Source: JAVBQJ01 sp045532655 (GTDB lineage: Bacteria; Verrucomicrobiota; Lentisphaeria; Victivallales; Victivallaceae). From it: a stretch of DNA of 16,520 bases. The notes beneath the pieces are model-generated. The model had not been told where the DNA came from. It made no database searches and worked only from the letters and a program-made list of their open reading frames with translations. Positions within the stretch are counted from its first letter, which is position 1; every line of letters begins with the position of its first letter. Shown piece after piece: positions 7,062 to 13,866 of the stretch. Where the stretch lies: the NCBI GenBank assembly GCA_045532655.1, contig JAZSGI010000120.1, positions 1 through 16,520 on the forward strand. Direction: 5' to 3'. Made by a program: the position numbers and the translations under genes.

Positions 7062-8903
7062 TCAGGCGCAGGGGTTTGCCGGATCAAAGGTGCCGATAAC
7101 CTCAAATACCAGACGGTTGATACCGGTTTGTATGGTCAATTTGCCGGGATAACTGATCTTCAAATGCAGATCGCCGGTACGCCAGTCGTAAACGCTGTAT
7201 TCGCCGACAAAGAGTGAATCATAATATTTGCCGTTCCACCAGAACCCGCCGATCTGCAGGTTTTTATCCAGTTTTGCAGAAATATATGATGCCCCTGCCG
7301 GTGCGCCGGTATTGGTAATGTAGATCTCGTATCTTTTACCTGTGCGCCGTGCCGGTTCCATAGTAATATACTGCGCCGGAAGATCGGATGAGAGTTCCAC
7401 CAGATTGTTGCCTTTGCGCAGCTCAAGAGAAACTACGGCGGTATTGTATTCCGGAATCAGACGGATATCCTTCACGTTGTCAGAAGTGACGATGTCCTCT
7501 ACTTTTATGTATTCCGGCAGATTTGTTTTCCACAAGACGAACTTGTAATTGGGGATGTCTTCTGCCGAGGTCAGGGGGAACCCGTTGGAATAGAGATTTG
7601 TCGCCTTCCATGAGCAACCTTCCGGAGTGATATTTATACCGAATGCGGGTCCGATCCATTCCTGAACTTTCAGTTCCACCTGCGGTGTCCACCTGGCGGG
7701 GAACTCCTGCGGAGCGGGAAGCCCTTCCGGTACATTGGTGTAATCGCAGAAATAAACAGGATTGAACCCGTTGGCTTTGTCAAAAACAAACTGTTCATAA
7801 CCGCTGCAGTAAACAAGGGTATCCTCAAAAGTGCGGTCCTTGCCCCTGAATTCGACCCCCGGCAGCAGATCTTTACAATAGTGCATCATTACCGGGGTAT
7901 GATTGAATTTTCCGCAGAACCATTCCCGGAATTTGCCGAACCCGGGGAACGTCGCCCCGAGACGGTAGGCAGTAAGTATTTCATGGAGGAAACGTTCTGT
8001 GGTGCGGGTATTGAAAAGGGGATGGTGCGCATAAAATGCCCCGCTTTCGTCCAGCCATACAGCTTCGCATTGCAGCGGTACATAAGAATATGGGTTCCAG
8101 CTTCTTTCGTCAGCAAAACGGGTCAATACATTTTCCACATATTCATTGTCCGGCACTGCCCCGGAACGGTTGGCAAGTTCGTGGGGATTCAGACACACAT
8201 TGTTGATGCCGATACGGCTCTGTTTGGGCAGATTCCATGTATTGCTGAGGTCGGCAGTACCCCAGGGGACACCGATGACTCCGGTATCTCCGGGTTCAGC
8301 AGGAGCTTTGATATTTTTGCTGCTGATAAAGAAAGGATCCGGCGGTGCCCCGCGGCCGGTGGCATCCACGCCGTCGCCGTAAAGGTTCCAGTTATATCCC
8401 CATGCCACTCCGATACCGAGACGTTTAAGCACCCTGATCATGGCATCGCCGCCGTTGGCAGCATAAATGAATGTCGGAGCAAATCCGAGAGCGGAAGAAT
8501 AAATATCTTTCAATCTGGAAATCGCTTTGAATGCTTCCTCTTCGGTGAGGTCGTGCCACGGGCGCAGCCCCTTTGCCGGACGCTTGAGGCCGCATTCCGG
8601 AACCCAGTTCTGGAGTTTGTCATCTTTGATGTATTCTTCGCCGAAAATACCACACTCGCAGATACCTGCCTCATCGCCGTACTTTTCCCGCCATTCCACA
8701 AGTTTTTCTTTCATAAGCGGCAGTGACTGCGGGCAGAGCATCCAGTTGATGGAAATACCCAGCCTTTCGTGGCAGAGGTCGTGGAGTTTCTGTACAGTAT
8801 CCCATGGGAAAGCATCAACCGTCATACATTCAGTATTGGTATGAGCGGGATAGTTGAGCAAGGTAATGGTGATGGGTGTAAAAAATGGTTTTGCTGCAGA
8901 CAT
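7062..8903 (-). CDS. Uncharacterised deacetylase/glycoside-hydrolase-like alpha/beta-barrel protein
   Basis: A 613-residue protein without a signal peptide or membrane segment, so probably cytoplasmic. ATG 8903 is chosen because GGAGGG lies four bases upstream; an earlier in-frame ATG at 8915 overlaps that site. The N-terminal half reads like the beta/alpha barrel of polysaccharide-deacetylase or related carbohydrate enzymes: TITLLNYPAHTNTECMTVD, then WMLCPQSLPLMKEKLVEW and PTFIYAANGGDAMIRVLKRL, with scattered His, Asp and Glu that could bind metal (for example ERSWNPYSYVPLQCEAVW). The C-terminal third (from about residue 470) is beta-rich (VVSLELRKGNNLVELSSD, YEIYITNTGAPAG), like the jelly-roll domains attached to sugar enzymes. 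I cannot name substrate or reaction. The 313-bp gap and hairpin suggest a transcription unit separate from the TPR/TIR genes. Confidence 0.75.
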   Translation of the reverse strand: MSAAKPFFTPITITLLNYPAHTNTECMTVDAFPWDTVQKLHDLCHERLGISINWMLCPQSLPLMKEKLVEWREKYGDEAGICECGIFGEEYIKDDKLQNWVPECGLKRPAKGLRPWHDLTEEEAFKAISRLKDIYSSALGFAPTFIYAANGGDAMIRVLKRLGIGVAWGYNWNLYGDGVDATGRGAPPDPFFISSKNIKAPAEPGDTGVIGVPWGTADLSNTWNLPKQSRIGINNVCLNPHELANRSGAVPDNEYVENVLTRFADERSWNPYSYVPLQCEAVWLDESGAFYAHHPLFNTRTTERFLHEILTAYRLGATFPGFGKFREWFCGKFNHTPVMMHYCKDLLPGVEFRGKDRTFEDTLVYCSGYEQFVFDKANGFNPVYFCDYTNVPEGLPAPQEFPARWTPQVELKVQEWIGPAFGINITPEGCSWKATNLYSNGFPLTSAEDIPNYKFVLWKTNLPEYIKVEDIVTSDNVKDIRLIPEYNTAVVSLELRKGNNLVELSSDLPAQYITMEPARRTGKRYEIYITNTGAPAGASYISAKLDKNLQIGGFWWNGKYYDSLFVGEYSVYDWRTGDLHLKISYPGKLTIQTGINRLVFEVIGTFDPANPCA

Positions 8904-9146
8904 ATTTCCCTCCATGGTGCAGATTATTACGGTAAAACTTTCCTAATATACAACCTCAAACACAAAATTCCACATTTGGTATCACTGGAAATGACACAGA
9001 GATACAAGAAAACTACAAAAAGATATTTTACGGTTGCCGGGCCGGGATATTGCAAGAAATATGTTGACAAAATTTGAAATTACAGGGAAAGTGTATTATA
9101 TTTATGCTATGTCCATTATACTGTTGAATTAATGAAAGGAAGAAAG
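8904..9146. other. Divergent spacer between the barrel-protein gene and aqpZ
   Basis: A spacer of 243 bp holding two divergent start regions. The plus-strand promoter for aqpZ has its own entry. On the minus strand a TATATT about 30 bases upstream of the 8903 start could be a -10 box, but no good -35 is visible. Nothing else is evident. Confidence 0.4.
9074..9102 (+). promoter_or_regulatory. Predicted sigma70-type promoter of aqpZ
   Basis: TTGAAA (9074-9079), a 17-base spacer, and TATATT (9097-9102). Transcription would start near 9109, about 38 bases before the aqpZ ATG. A TTGACA at 9064-9069 lies too far upstream of that -10 box but could contribute. Confidence 0.55.
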
Positions 9147-9833
9147 ATGTATTTTATCAACAAAAGAACGGTTGCTGAATGTATCGGCACTTTCTGGCTG
9201 GTACTCGGCGGTTGCGGAGCGGCAGTGCTTGCAGGAGATAAGATCGGTTATGCCGGGATAGCACTGGCTTTCGGTCTTACAGTCTTTACCGGGGCGTATG
9301 CTTTCGGGCATATTTCCGGAGGGCATTTCAATCCTGCAGTTACGTTTGGCTTGTGGGCGGCAGGGCGTTTTCCGGCTAAAAATATTCCGGCTTATATAAT
9401 TGCACAGACCGTGGGCGGTATCCTTGCGGCTCTTTTTCTCTGGGCACTGCAGTGTCAAGGTACTGAAATGAGCTTTGCCAGCAACGGTTACGGGGAATTT
9501 TCTCCCGGTCACTACGGCTTTGGGGCTTGTGCAGCTGCAGAAATAATTTTCACCTTCATCTTTCTCATGGTAATATGCGGCGCAACCGATCAGCGGGCGC
9601 CAGGTGGTTTTGGTCCGGCAGCGATCGGGCTGTGCCTGACGCTGATCCACCTGATCGGTATCCCGGTCACAAATCTGTCGGTAAATCCTGCCCGCAGTTT
9701 GGGGCCGGCTCTGGTGCAAATGTTTGCCATGGATACAAATGCTATTTCCCAGGTCTGGTTCTTTATCGTATTTCCCATAGCCGGCGGTGTGATCGGGGGA
9801 TTCCTCTATCAGAAATTCTTCAGTCCGGATTGA
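9147..9833 (+). CDS. aqpZ: Aquaporin Z, water channel
   Basis: A 228-residue inner-membrane channel of the AqpZ group, close to E. coli AqpZ (231 aa), conducting water down osmotic gradients. Both half-helix motifs are present: GGHFNPAVTFG and NLSVNPARSLGPA. Six hydrophobic segments are visible, and FASNGYGE in the periplasmic loop and IHLIGIPVTN before the second NPA are AqpZ hallmarks. The selectivity filter keeps Phe (ALAFGLTV), His (LIHL) and Arg (NPAR), but the position of E. coli Thr183 is Leu (NLSV). The ATG at 9147 is chosen because AAAGGA lies seven bases upstream and the protein then starts MYFINKRTVAECIGTFW, as AqpZ should; an in-frame ATG at 9132 is too early. It has its own promoter and converges on trpB. 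Confidence 0.97.
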   Translation: MYFINKRTVAECIGTFWLVLGGCGAAVLAGDKIGYAGIALAFGLTVFTGAYAFGHISGGHFNPAVTFGLWAAGRFPAKNIPAYIIAQTVGGILAALFLWALQCQGTEMSFASNGYGEFSPGHYGFGACAAAEIIFTFIFLMVICGATDQRAPGGFGPAAIGLCLTLIHLIGIPVTNLSVNPARSLGPALVQMFAMDTNAISQVWFFIVFPIAGGVIGGFLYQKFFSPD

Positions 9834-9854
9834 TGCCATCCGGCTCTGTACAGA

Positions 9855-9901
9855 AAAAAACACTTTCCACTCAGGTAATGCAAAAGTGGAAAGTGTTTTT
9901 T
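9855..9901. terminator. Bidirectional intrinsic terminator between aqpZ and trpB
   Basis: AAAAAACACTTTCCACT (9855-9871) and AGTGGAAAGTGTTTTTT (9885-9901) are perfect 17-base inverted repeats with a 13-base loop. The T-run on each strand serves the convergent genes on both sides. Confidence 0.95.
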
Positions 9902-9923
9902 GTTTCAAGGGGCAATCGGATAA

Positions 9924-11156
9924 TTACCTGTCTTCATCAAAGACGTAATTTTCACCTGTGCCATAATTTTCAACAATGTAATCAACATCTTTGTCGCCTC
10001 TGCCGGAACAGCAGACAAGGATAGACCCCTGACGGCGTTCTTTGGCAAGACGGATGGCGTGTGCAATGGCATGTGAACTTTCGAGAGCTGGAATTATGCC
10101 CTCGTATCTTGAAAGTTTGAAGAAGGCATCGACAGCTTCGTCATCATCCGCAGTGACATATTTGACTCTGCCGATTTCGTTCCAGAAGGCGTGTTCGGGG
10201 CCGACTCCGGGATAGTCAAGACCGGAAGCAATGGAGTATACAGGCAGTGGTTCACCTTTTTCGTCCTGCAGGAGCATAGTTTCAAAGCCGTGGATCTTGC
10301 CGAAAGAACCGTATTGCATGGAAGCCGCATGCTGCCCGAGGGCAGAGCCTTTGCCGAGGGGTTCAACGCCATGCAGTTCAACAACTTCATCTTTCAGGAA
10401 GCCTGCGAACATGCCTGCCGAGTTACTGCCGCCGCCGACACAGGCGGTCACTACATCCGGCAGGTGTCCGGTCATTTCCAGAAACTGTTCTCTGGCCTCG
10501 ATCCCGATACACATCTGGAAATCCCGGACCATAAGCGGGAAGGGATGCGGTCCGAGGGCGGAACCGATGCAGTAGATGGAATCTTTGTAATTGCGGGCGT
10601 AACTGTCAAAGGCAGAATCAACAGCTTCTTTGAGGGTTTTCAGACCGTGAGTGACCGGAACGATTTTTGCGCCGAGGATTTTCATGCGTGTAACATTGGG
10701 GGCCTGCTTGGCGATATCGACTTCGCCCATGTGAATTTCACATTCAAGGCCGAAGTAGGCGGCTGCAGTAGCCAGGGCGACCCCGTGCTGCCCTGCACCG
10801 GTTTCTGCGATAAGGCGTTTTTTGCCCATGAAGCTGGCGAGGAGAGCTTCGCCCATACAGTGATTGAGTTTGTGTGCTCCGGTATGGTTGAGATCTTCGC
10901 GTTTAAGGTAGATATGGCATCTGCCGAGTTTACGGGAGAGGCGGTTGCAGTGATAAACAGGGGTGGGTCTGCCCTGAAATTCACGCCTGATGCGCCTGAG
11001 TTCGTTAATAAAATGTGCAGAATGGCATATGGAGTGATATGCTTCATCGATTTCTGCGAAAGCCTGCTGGAGTTCGGGGGCGAGGAAAGAGCCGCCGTAA
11101 ACACCGAATCTGCCGTTGGCATCGGGATAGTTATGGAAATATGACTCGTAGTTCAT
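9924..11156 (-). CDS. trpB: Tryptophan synthase beta subunit, solitary
   Basis: A 410-residue PLP enzyme that joins indole and serine to make tryptophan. LKREDLNHTGAHKLNHCMGE holds the Schiff-base lysine (Lys96, matching Salmonella Lys87), IAETGAGQHGVA the catalytic glutamate (Glu118), CVGGGSNSAGMF the PLP phosphate loop, and CSGRGDKD the serine that contacts the PLP ring nitrogen. EGIIPALESSHA is also conserved. Start ATG 11156 gives an N-terminus (GRFGVYGGSFLAPEL) that aligns with normal TrpB; the longer open frame upstream crosses the rpsO terminator. No trpA lies beside it: its neighbours are aqpZ and rpsO. The HKLNHCMGE wording differs from the common HKINNALGQ, pointing to a distinct TrpB subgroup, yet length and domain layout are of the TrpB1 type. 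The upstream ribosome site is weak. Confidence 0.95.
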   Translation of the reverse strand: MNYESYFHNYPDANGRFGVYGGSFLAPELQQAFAEIDEAYHSICHSAHFINELRRIRREFQGRPTPVYHCNRLSRKLGRCHIYLKREDLNHTGAHKLNHCMGEALLASFMGKKRLIAETGAGQHGVALATAAAYFGLECEIHMGEVDIAKQAPNVTRMKILGAKIVPVTHGLKTLKEAVDSAFDSYARNYKDSIYCIGSALGPHPFPLMVRDFQMCIGIEAREQFLEMTGHLPDVVTACVGGGSNSAGMFAGFLKDEVVELHGVEPLGKGSALGQHAASMQYGSFGKIHGFETMLLQDEKGEPLPVYSIASGLDYPGVGPEHAFWNEIGRVKYVTADDDEAVDAFFKLSRYEGIIPALESSHAIAHAIRLAKERRQGSILVCCSGRGDKDVDYIVENYGTGENYVFDEDR

Positions 11157-11186
11157 GATATAAAAGACTTTCGTTGGGTCCGGCAA

Positions 11187-11222
11187 ACAAAAAAAGCTCC
11201 GAAACGGTGCTCCGGAGCTTTG
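11187..11222 (-). terminator. Intrinsic terminator after rpsO
   Basis: On the minus strand AAAGCTCCG (11221-11213) pairs with CGGAGCTTT (11201-11193) around an 11-base loop, followed by TTTTTG. It lies between the rpsO stop and the trpB start, so trpB needs its own promoter or read-through. Confidence 0.9.
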
Positions 11223-11259
11223 ATTACAAAAATGGAGCTGCAGCTCCAGAAACCGCGGA

Positions 11260-11529
11260 TTATTTTGCGCGGCGGATACCCAGTTCATCAGTGAGGCTGA
11301 GGTAACGGTCGTGATCGACACGGGAGAGATAGCTCAAGAGACCGCGGCGACGGCTGACCATAGCGAGAAGACCGCGCTGGGTGCTGAAATCTTTGGGATT
11401 ACGGCGGAGGTGAGCGGTGAGTTCTTTGATTTTGGCAGTAAGAACGGCGATCTGCACTTCGGGGGAACCGGTGTCGCCATCCTTGCGGGCGTACTTGGCA
11501 ATGATGCCAGTCTTGGTGGTTTTGTCCAT
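11260..11529 (-). CDS. rpsO: 30S ribosomal protein S15
   Basis: 89 residues, exactly the usual bacterial S15 length. The start MDKTTKTGIIAKYARKDGDT, then GSPEVQIAVLTAKI, LTAHLRRNPKDFSTQRGL and the ending YLSRVDHDRYLSLTDELGI are textbook S15. S15 binds 16S rRNA early in small-subunit assembly. ATG 11529 has AAGGA nine bases upstream. The frame is open further upstream but that stretch is leader. It is a single-gene unit between its own promoter (11777-11804) and a terminator. In several bacteria S15 represses its own mRNA by binding the leader; a long leader is present here. Confidence 0.98.
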   Translation of the reverse strand: MDKTTKTGIIAKYARKDGDTGSPEVQIAVLTAKIKELTAHLRRNPKDFSTQRGLLAMVSRRRGLLSYLSRVDHDRYLSLTDELGIRRAK

Positions 11530-11776
11530 TTTGACATTTCCTTTTTTTTGTTGTTCGTTTCCCCCAGCAGGAACAGAGTGAAGCTCAAAGACAAACTGGC
11601 AACCTGCCCCAAACCACTTATAAGCAGCTGAACACCCAATATCGACGCCCAACTCACTTGCAGCAGCCGAAGACCAAATTGTTGTTGCAATTGACCTTTC
11701 AACGACGCCCAACCCGGGGAACGGATTTTTTCGAGCAGCATAGCTGGAAACTGTACTACCGTTTACGAATGGTATT
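11530..11776 (-). promoter_or_regulatory. Long rpsO 5' leader, candidate S15 autoregulatory RNA
   Basis: About 240 nt separate the predicted transcription start (near 11770) from the rpsO ATG. On the minus strand GTTGGGCGTCG occurs twice, at 11713-11703 and 11653-11643, exactly 60 bases apart. CAATTGCAACAACAATTTGG and other short complementarities could fold. The stretch is open in two minus frames, but neither has a believable ribosome site or protein-like content. S15-binding leader structures are known to be very diverse between phyla; no known motif was recognised. Confidence 0.45.
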
Positions 11777-11804
11777 AATATAGCAGTAAAATCAAAAAAG
11801 TCAA
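11777..11804 (-). promoter_or_regulatory. Predicted sigma70-type promoter of rpsO
   Basis: On the minus strand TTGACT (11804-11799), a 16-base T-rich spacer, and TATATT (11782-11777). The T/A-rich flanks and lack of any nearer candidate support it. Confidence 0.7.
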
Positions 11805-11821
11805 ATAAAAAAGGGGTTTTG

Positions 11822-11854
11822 CTGAAAATCCGGAAACAGGCTCCGGATTTTCAG
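11822..11854 (-). terminator. Hairpin terminator after the class II aldolase gene
   Basis: CTGAAAATCCGG (11822-11833) and CCGGATTTTCAG (11843-11854) form a perfect 12-bp stem with a 9-base loop, 12 bases past the stop codon. On the minus strand it is followed by CAAAACCCC and then a T6 run, so the U-tract is displaced. It also sits just upstream of the rpsO promoter. Confidence 0.75.
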
Positions 11855-11865
11855 AAGTTTAATTT

Positions 11866-13137
11866 TTATTTCGGCAGATTGAAATCTGCGATGATATCAT
11901 TTACCTGTTCCTGATTGATGGGCTTGAGTTCACCGAGTTTGCGGGCCAGAATGATACATTTTGCAGTAAATTCAGAGACCTCGAGACGGTCAAATGCTTC
12001 GAGAATGGTTTTCCCGGTGGTAAGTATACCACAGTTTTCGATCATAACAACGGGGACAGATGGTTTGAGGATAGCTGCAACGGAATCGACATCAGCGAAA
12101 TAGTCAACGTCATTAAGGAGAGGGACATCACGCATCATGATATAGCTTTCCGGGATGGTACGGCTGTCGATGGGGGTACCGGTAACAGCAAAAGCCATGA
12201 GATATGGTGGTCTTGTCATCATAACAGCGTTGACCCACGGGCATTTATTGAATATGGAGCGGATAACAGCTGTGGCAGAACTGGGGATTTTGCCGGCTTC
12301 ACGCATACCGTTTTTGACTCTGACAATACCGACGGAATCAAGGTACATGGGGTCGAAATTGGCAGGAGTGACGAGGAAATCGTCCTCACCGAGGCGAGCT
12401 GCCATAAATGCGCTGCCTGAAAAAAGAAGCCGCTGGCGGTATGAACGTGCGCGGAAGTTCATTATGGTATCCCGGAGTTCGCACTCATTTGCGCTGACCA
12501 TGTTGGGGATGAATTCGGGCCATGAAACTTTTTTCAGGTGTCCATCCAGGTGGTGTTCGCCGCCGAAGCTGGTGGCGTTGATTTGTATGCGTGCAACATA
12601 GTCGAGAGCCTCGAAACGTGCAAAAGCCTGTTCGATGCTTGAACCAGCCATAACAGCACCGTGGTTTTCCATAACGACGGAATCAGCACCGTTGGCAAAT
12701 TCAGCAGCGATGACCTTGCCGAGTTTTTCACTTCCGGGGATTTCATATCCTGCGAACGCAACTTTGCCGCAAATTTTTGCTGCGCTGGGAATAAGTGAAG
12801 CGTCCGGCATTCTTCCGGTAAGGCTGAAAGCCACCAGAGCCGGTGAATGAGCGTGGAGTACGGCCCGGACATCTTCCCGGAGGGAATAGACAGATTTATG
12901 GAAGGGCAGTTCGCAGCTTGGGCGGTGGATACCTTCAACTTTGCCATCCGGTGTGACTTTGACAATATCCTGCGGTCTGAGAGAACCTTTATCGATACCG
13001 CCGGGGGTGATCCAGATATTGCCGTCACCATCTTTAATGGAAAGATTTCCGCCGGAAGTAGTTGTCATGCCATAATCATAGAGACGCTGCAGAGTGGCAA
13101 CAAGTATGTTGCGCGGATGGATGTAATTAAGTTCCAT
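11866..13137 (-). CDS. Tandem-domain class II aldolase/adducin family protein
   Basis: A 423-residue cytoplasmic protein of two head-to-tail class II aldolase/adducin domains (about 5-205 and 215-405); typical enzymes such as L-fuculose-phosphate aldolase have one of about 215 residues. Domain 1 keeps the full metal site: Glu76 in CELPFH, His95 and His97 in LHAHSP, His159 in ENHGAV, plus the phosphate-binding TTTSGGNLS and TPGG turns. Domain 2 keeps the fold pattern but has lost the site: the glutamate position is in IPSSATAV, His-x-His is MTRPP, and the last histidine is Cys369 in IENCGI. So one active and one structural or regulatory domain are likely. Substrate is unknown; sugar-phosphate or methylthioribulose-type chemistry fits the family. 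ATG 13137 follows GAGGTG by five bases. Confidence 0.88.
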   Translation of the reverse strand: MELNYIHPRNILVATLQRLYDYGMTTTSGGNLSIKDGDGNIWITPGGIDKGSLRPQDIVKVTPDGKVEGIHRPSCELPFHKSVYSLREDVRAVLHAHSPALVAFSLTGRMPDASLIPSAAKICGKVAFAGYEIPGSEKLGKVIAAEFANGADSVVMENHGAVMAGSSIEQAFARFEALDYVARIQINATSFGGEHHLDGHLKKVSWPEFIPNMVSANECELRDTIMNFRARSYRQRLLFSGSAFMAARLGEDDFLVTPANFDPMYLDSVGIVRVKNGMREAGKIPSSATAVIRSIFNKCPWVNAVMMTRPPYLMAFAVTGTPIDSRTIPESYIMMRDVPLLNDVDYFADVDSVAAILKPSVPVVMIENCGILTTGKTILEAFDRLEVSEFTAKCIILARKLGELKPINQEQVNDIIADFNLPK

Positions 13138-13182
13138 AAGATCACCTCAAGTAAAATTTCCGGATGGATATTTTTATATTGA

Positions 13183-13207
13183 ATTATATAATAATATACA
13201 CTGTCAA
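13183..13207 (-). promoter_or_regulatory. Possible promoter of the class II aldolase gene
   Basis: On the minus strand there is a perfect TTGACA (13207-13202) and a perfect TATAAT (13188-13183), but the 13-base spacing is too short for both to be used together. The region down to 13160 is very AT-rich, so a promoter is likely even if the exact boxes are unsure. Confidence 0.45.
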
Positions 13208-13362
13208 GCAGTGGAATTCAAATAAAAGGGGAAAGATTTTCCTATACCTCCAAGGATTTTACGAGCGCCAGTAAAAAATGGATAGATACCTTCATCAAGT
13301 ACTTTCAAACAGGGGGAAGTTCTTGTGTTGATTATTACCGCAAAAATTATCTAATTTATTGT

Positions 13363-13391
13363 TTGCATTTCCCAAAAGTATGATATATATT
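13363..13391 (+). promoter_or_regulatory. Predicted sigma70-type promoter of the structured RNA / small-gene cluster
   Basis: TTGCAT (13363-13368), a 17-base spacer, and TATATT (13386-13391). Transcription would start near 13398, just ahead of the small hairpin GCTGT-TTTATT-ACAGC at 13399-13414 and the large rod structure. Confidence 0.6.
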
Positions 13392-13397
13392 ATGAGG

Positions 13398-13627
13398 TGC
13401 TGTTTTATTACAGCGGCTAATTGATAACTGTTCGCATTTACGGCAAATTCGTCCGAAACCGACCAAGTAAAAAACGATTTTGTCAACCACACAGGTGAAT
13501 TGTGTCCAGTGGGATTGTGCCTTTTTTTTGCACAGTCTTGCCGGATGCTTCTATTTGCATTGTGGTTGACAGGCTCTTGGTCGGGCCTCGGACGAAGTGC
13601 ATTTGAGGAGTGTTCGGCATTTTTTTT
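13398..13627 (+). ncRNA. Rod-like structured RNA, novel leader or free-standing ncRNA
   Basis: A set of nested inverted repeats forms one long rod. TTCGTCCGA (13448-13456) pairs with TCGGACGAA (13588-13596); CCGACCAAG (13459-13467) with CTTGGTCGG (13576-13584); TGTCAACCACA (13481-13491) with TGTGGTTGACA (13561-13571); and an apical stem GTGGGATTGTGC/GCACAGTCTTGC (13509-13520/13530-13541) closes on a U8-rich loop. A strongly asymmetric bubble (13 nt versus 4 nt, with an A6 tract) lies between the second and third stems. A promoter lies just upstream and a T8 run at 13620-13627. Rods with a central bubble recall 6S RNA, but conserved 6S sequence was not recognised. It may equally be the 5' leader of the gene at 13728, 101 bases after the T-run. 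Confidence 0.6.
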
Positions 13628-13727
13628 GTACGATTTCTTTTCGGATTCACGTTATTCTTTGTAGACCGGTCTGTCTCTTGAATTCCTTTGCTTTTCTAGC
13701 GGCAGCAAACAACAAAGGAGAAGAAAA

Positions 13728-13844
13728 ATGGCTTGGAAAATCACAGAGATCCCGGACGAAAAACCCAGTGGCAGCAGTTGCGGTACAATTATCGGCGGTA
13801 TAATACTTGCGATTATTGTACTGATAATTCTGGCAAATTCATGA
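13728..13844 (+). CDS. Small single-span membrane protein (38 aa)
   Basis: Not a recognised family. A strong ribosome site, AAAGGAGAAG, lies five bases before the ATG. The product has a polar N-terminus (MAWKITEIPDEKPSGSS) and one hydrophobic helix from about residue 20 to 36 (TIIGGIILAIIVLIILA), so it is a small inner-membrane protein. It is the first gene after the rod-like RNA and is followed after 22 bases by a secreted-protein gene in the same direction. Small membrane proteins of this kind often regulate or escort a larger partner, but none is evident here. The coding potential rests on the ribosome site and the clean hydrophobic profile. Confidence 0.7.
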   Translation: MAWKITEIPDEKPSGSSCGTIIGGIILAIIVLIILANS

Positions 13845-13866
13845 TTTCAGCAAAGGGAGGGCTGCT

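Larger units (their letters stand above)
13138..13727. other. 590-bp gene-free region between the aldolase gene and the small-gene cluster
   Basis: From left to right it holds the aldolase promoter region, about 150 bp without any recognisable signal (13208-13362), a plus-strand promoter (13363-13391), a long rod-like RNA structure (13398-13627), and about 100 bp of pyrimidine-rich sequence with the palindrome AGACCGGTCT at 13663-13672. Short open frames here lack ribosome sites. Confidence 0.6.

Noticed and set aside
6809..7105. 98-codon minus-strand frame upstream of the TPR gene
   Set aside because: It crosses the large hairpin and the end of the barrel-protein gene, has no ribosome site and no protein-like composition.
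10191..11144. 317-codon plus-strand frame opposite trpB
   Set aside because: Antisense shadow of a clear trpB; no ribosome site and no recognisable product.
11530..11741. Open frames in the rpsO leader (two minus frames)
   Set aside because: No credible ribosome site, and the frame continuous with S15 would add an N-terminal extension not found in S15. Treated as untranslated leader.
13398..13627. tmRNA or SRP RNA
   Set aside because: No tRNA-like T arm (GGTTCGAATCC) or tag frame, and no GGUGCUGUUU/GGAAGCA-type SRP loop at the right place.
13597..13803. 68-codon plus-strand frame across the RNA region and the 38-aa gene
   Set aside because: No ribosome site; it overlaps the better-supported 38-aa frame with a strong AAAGGAG site.
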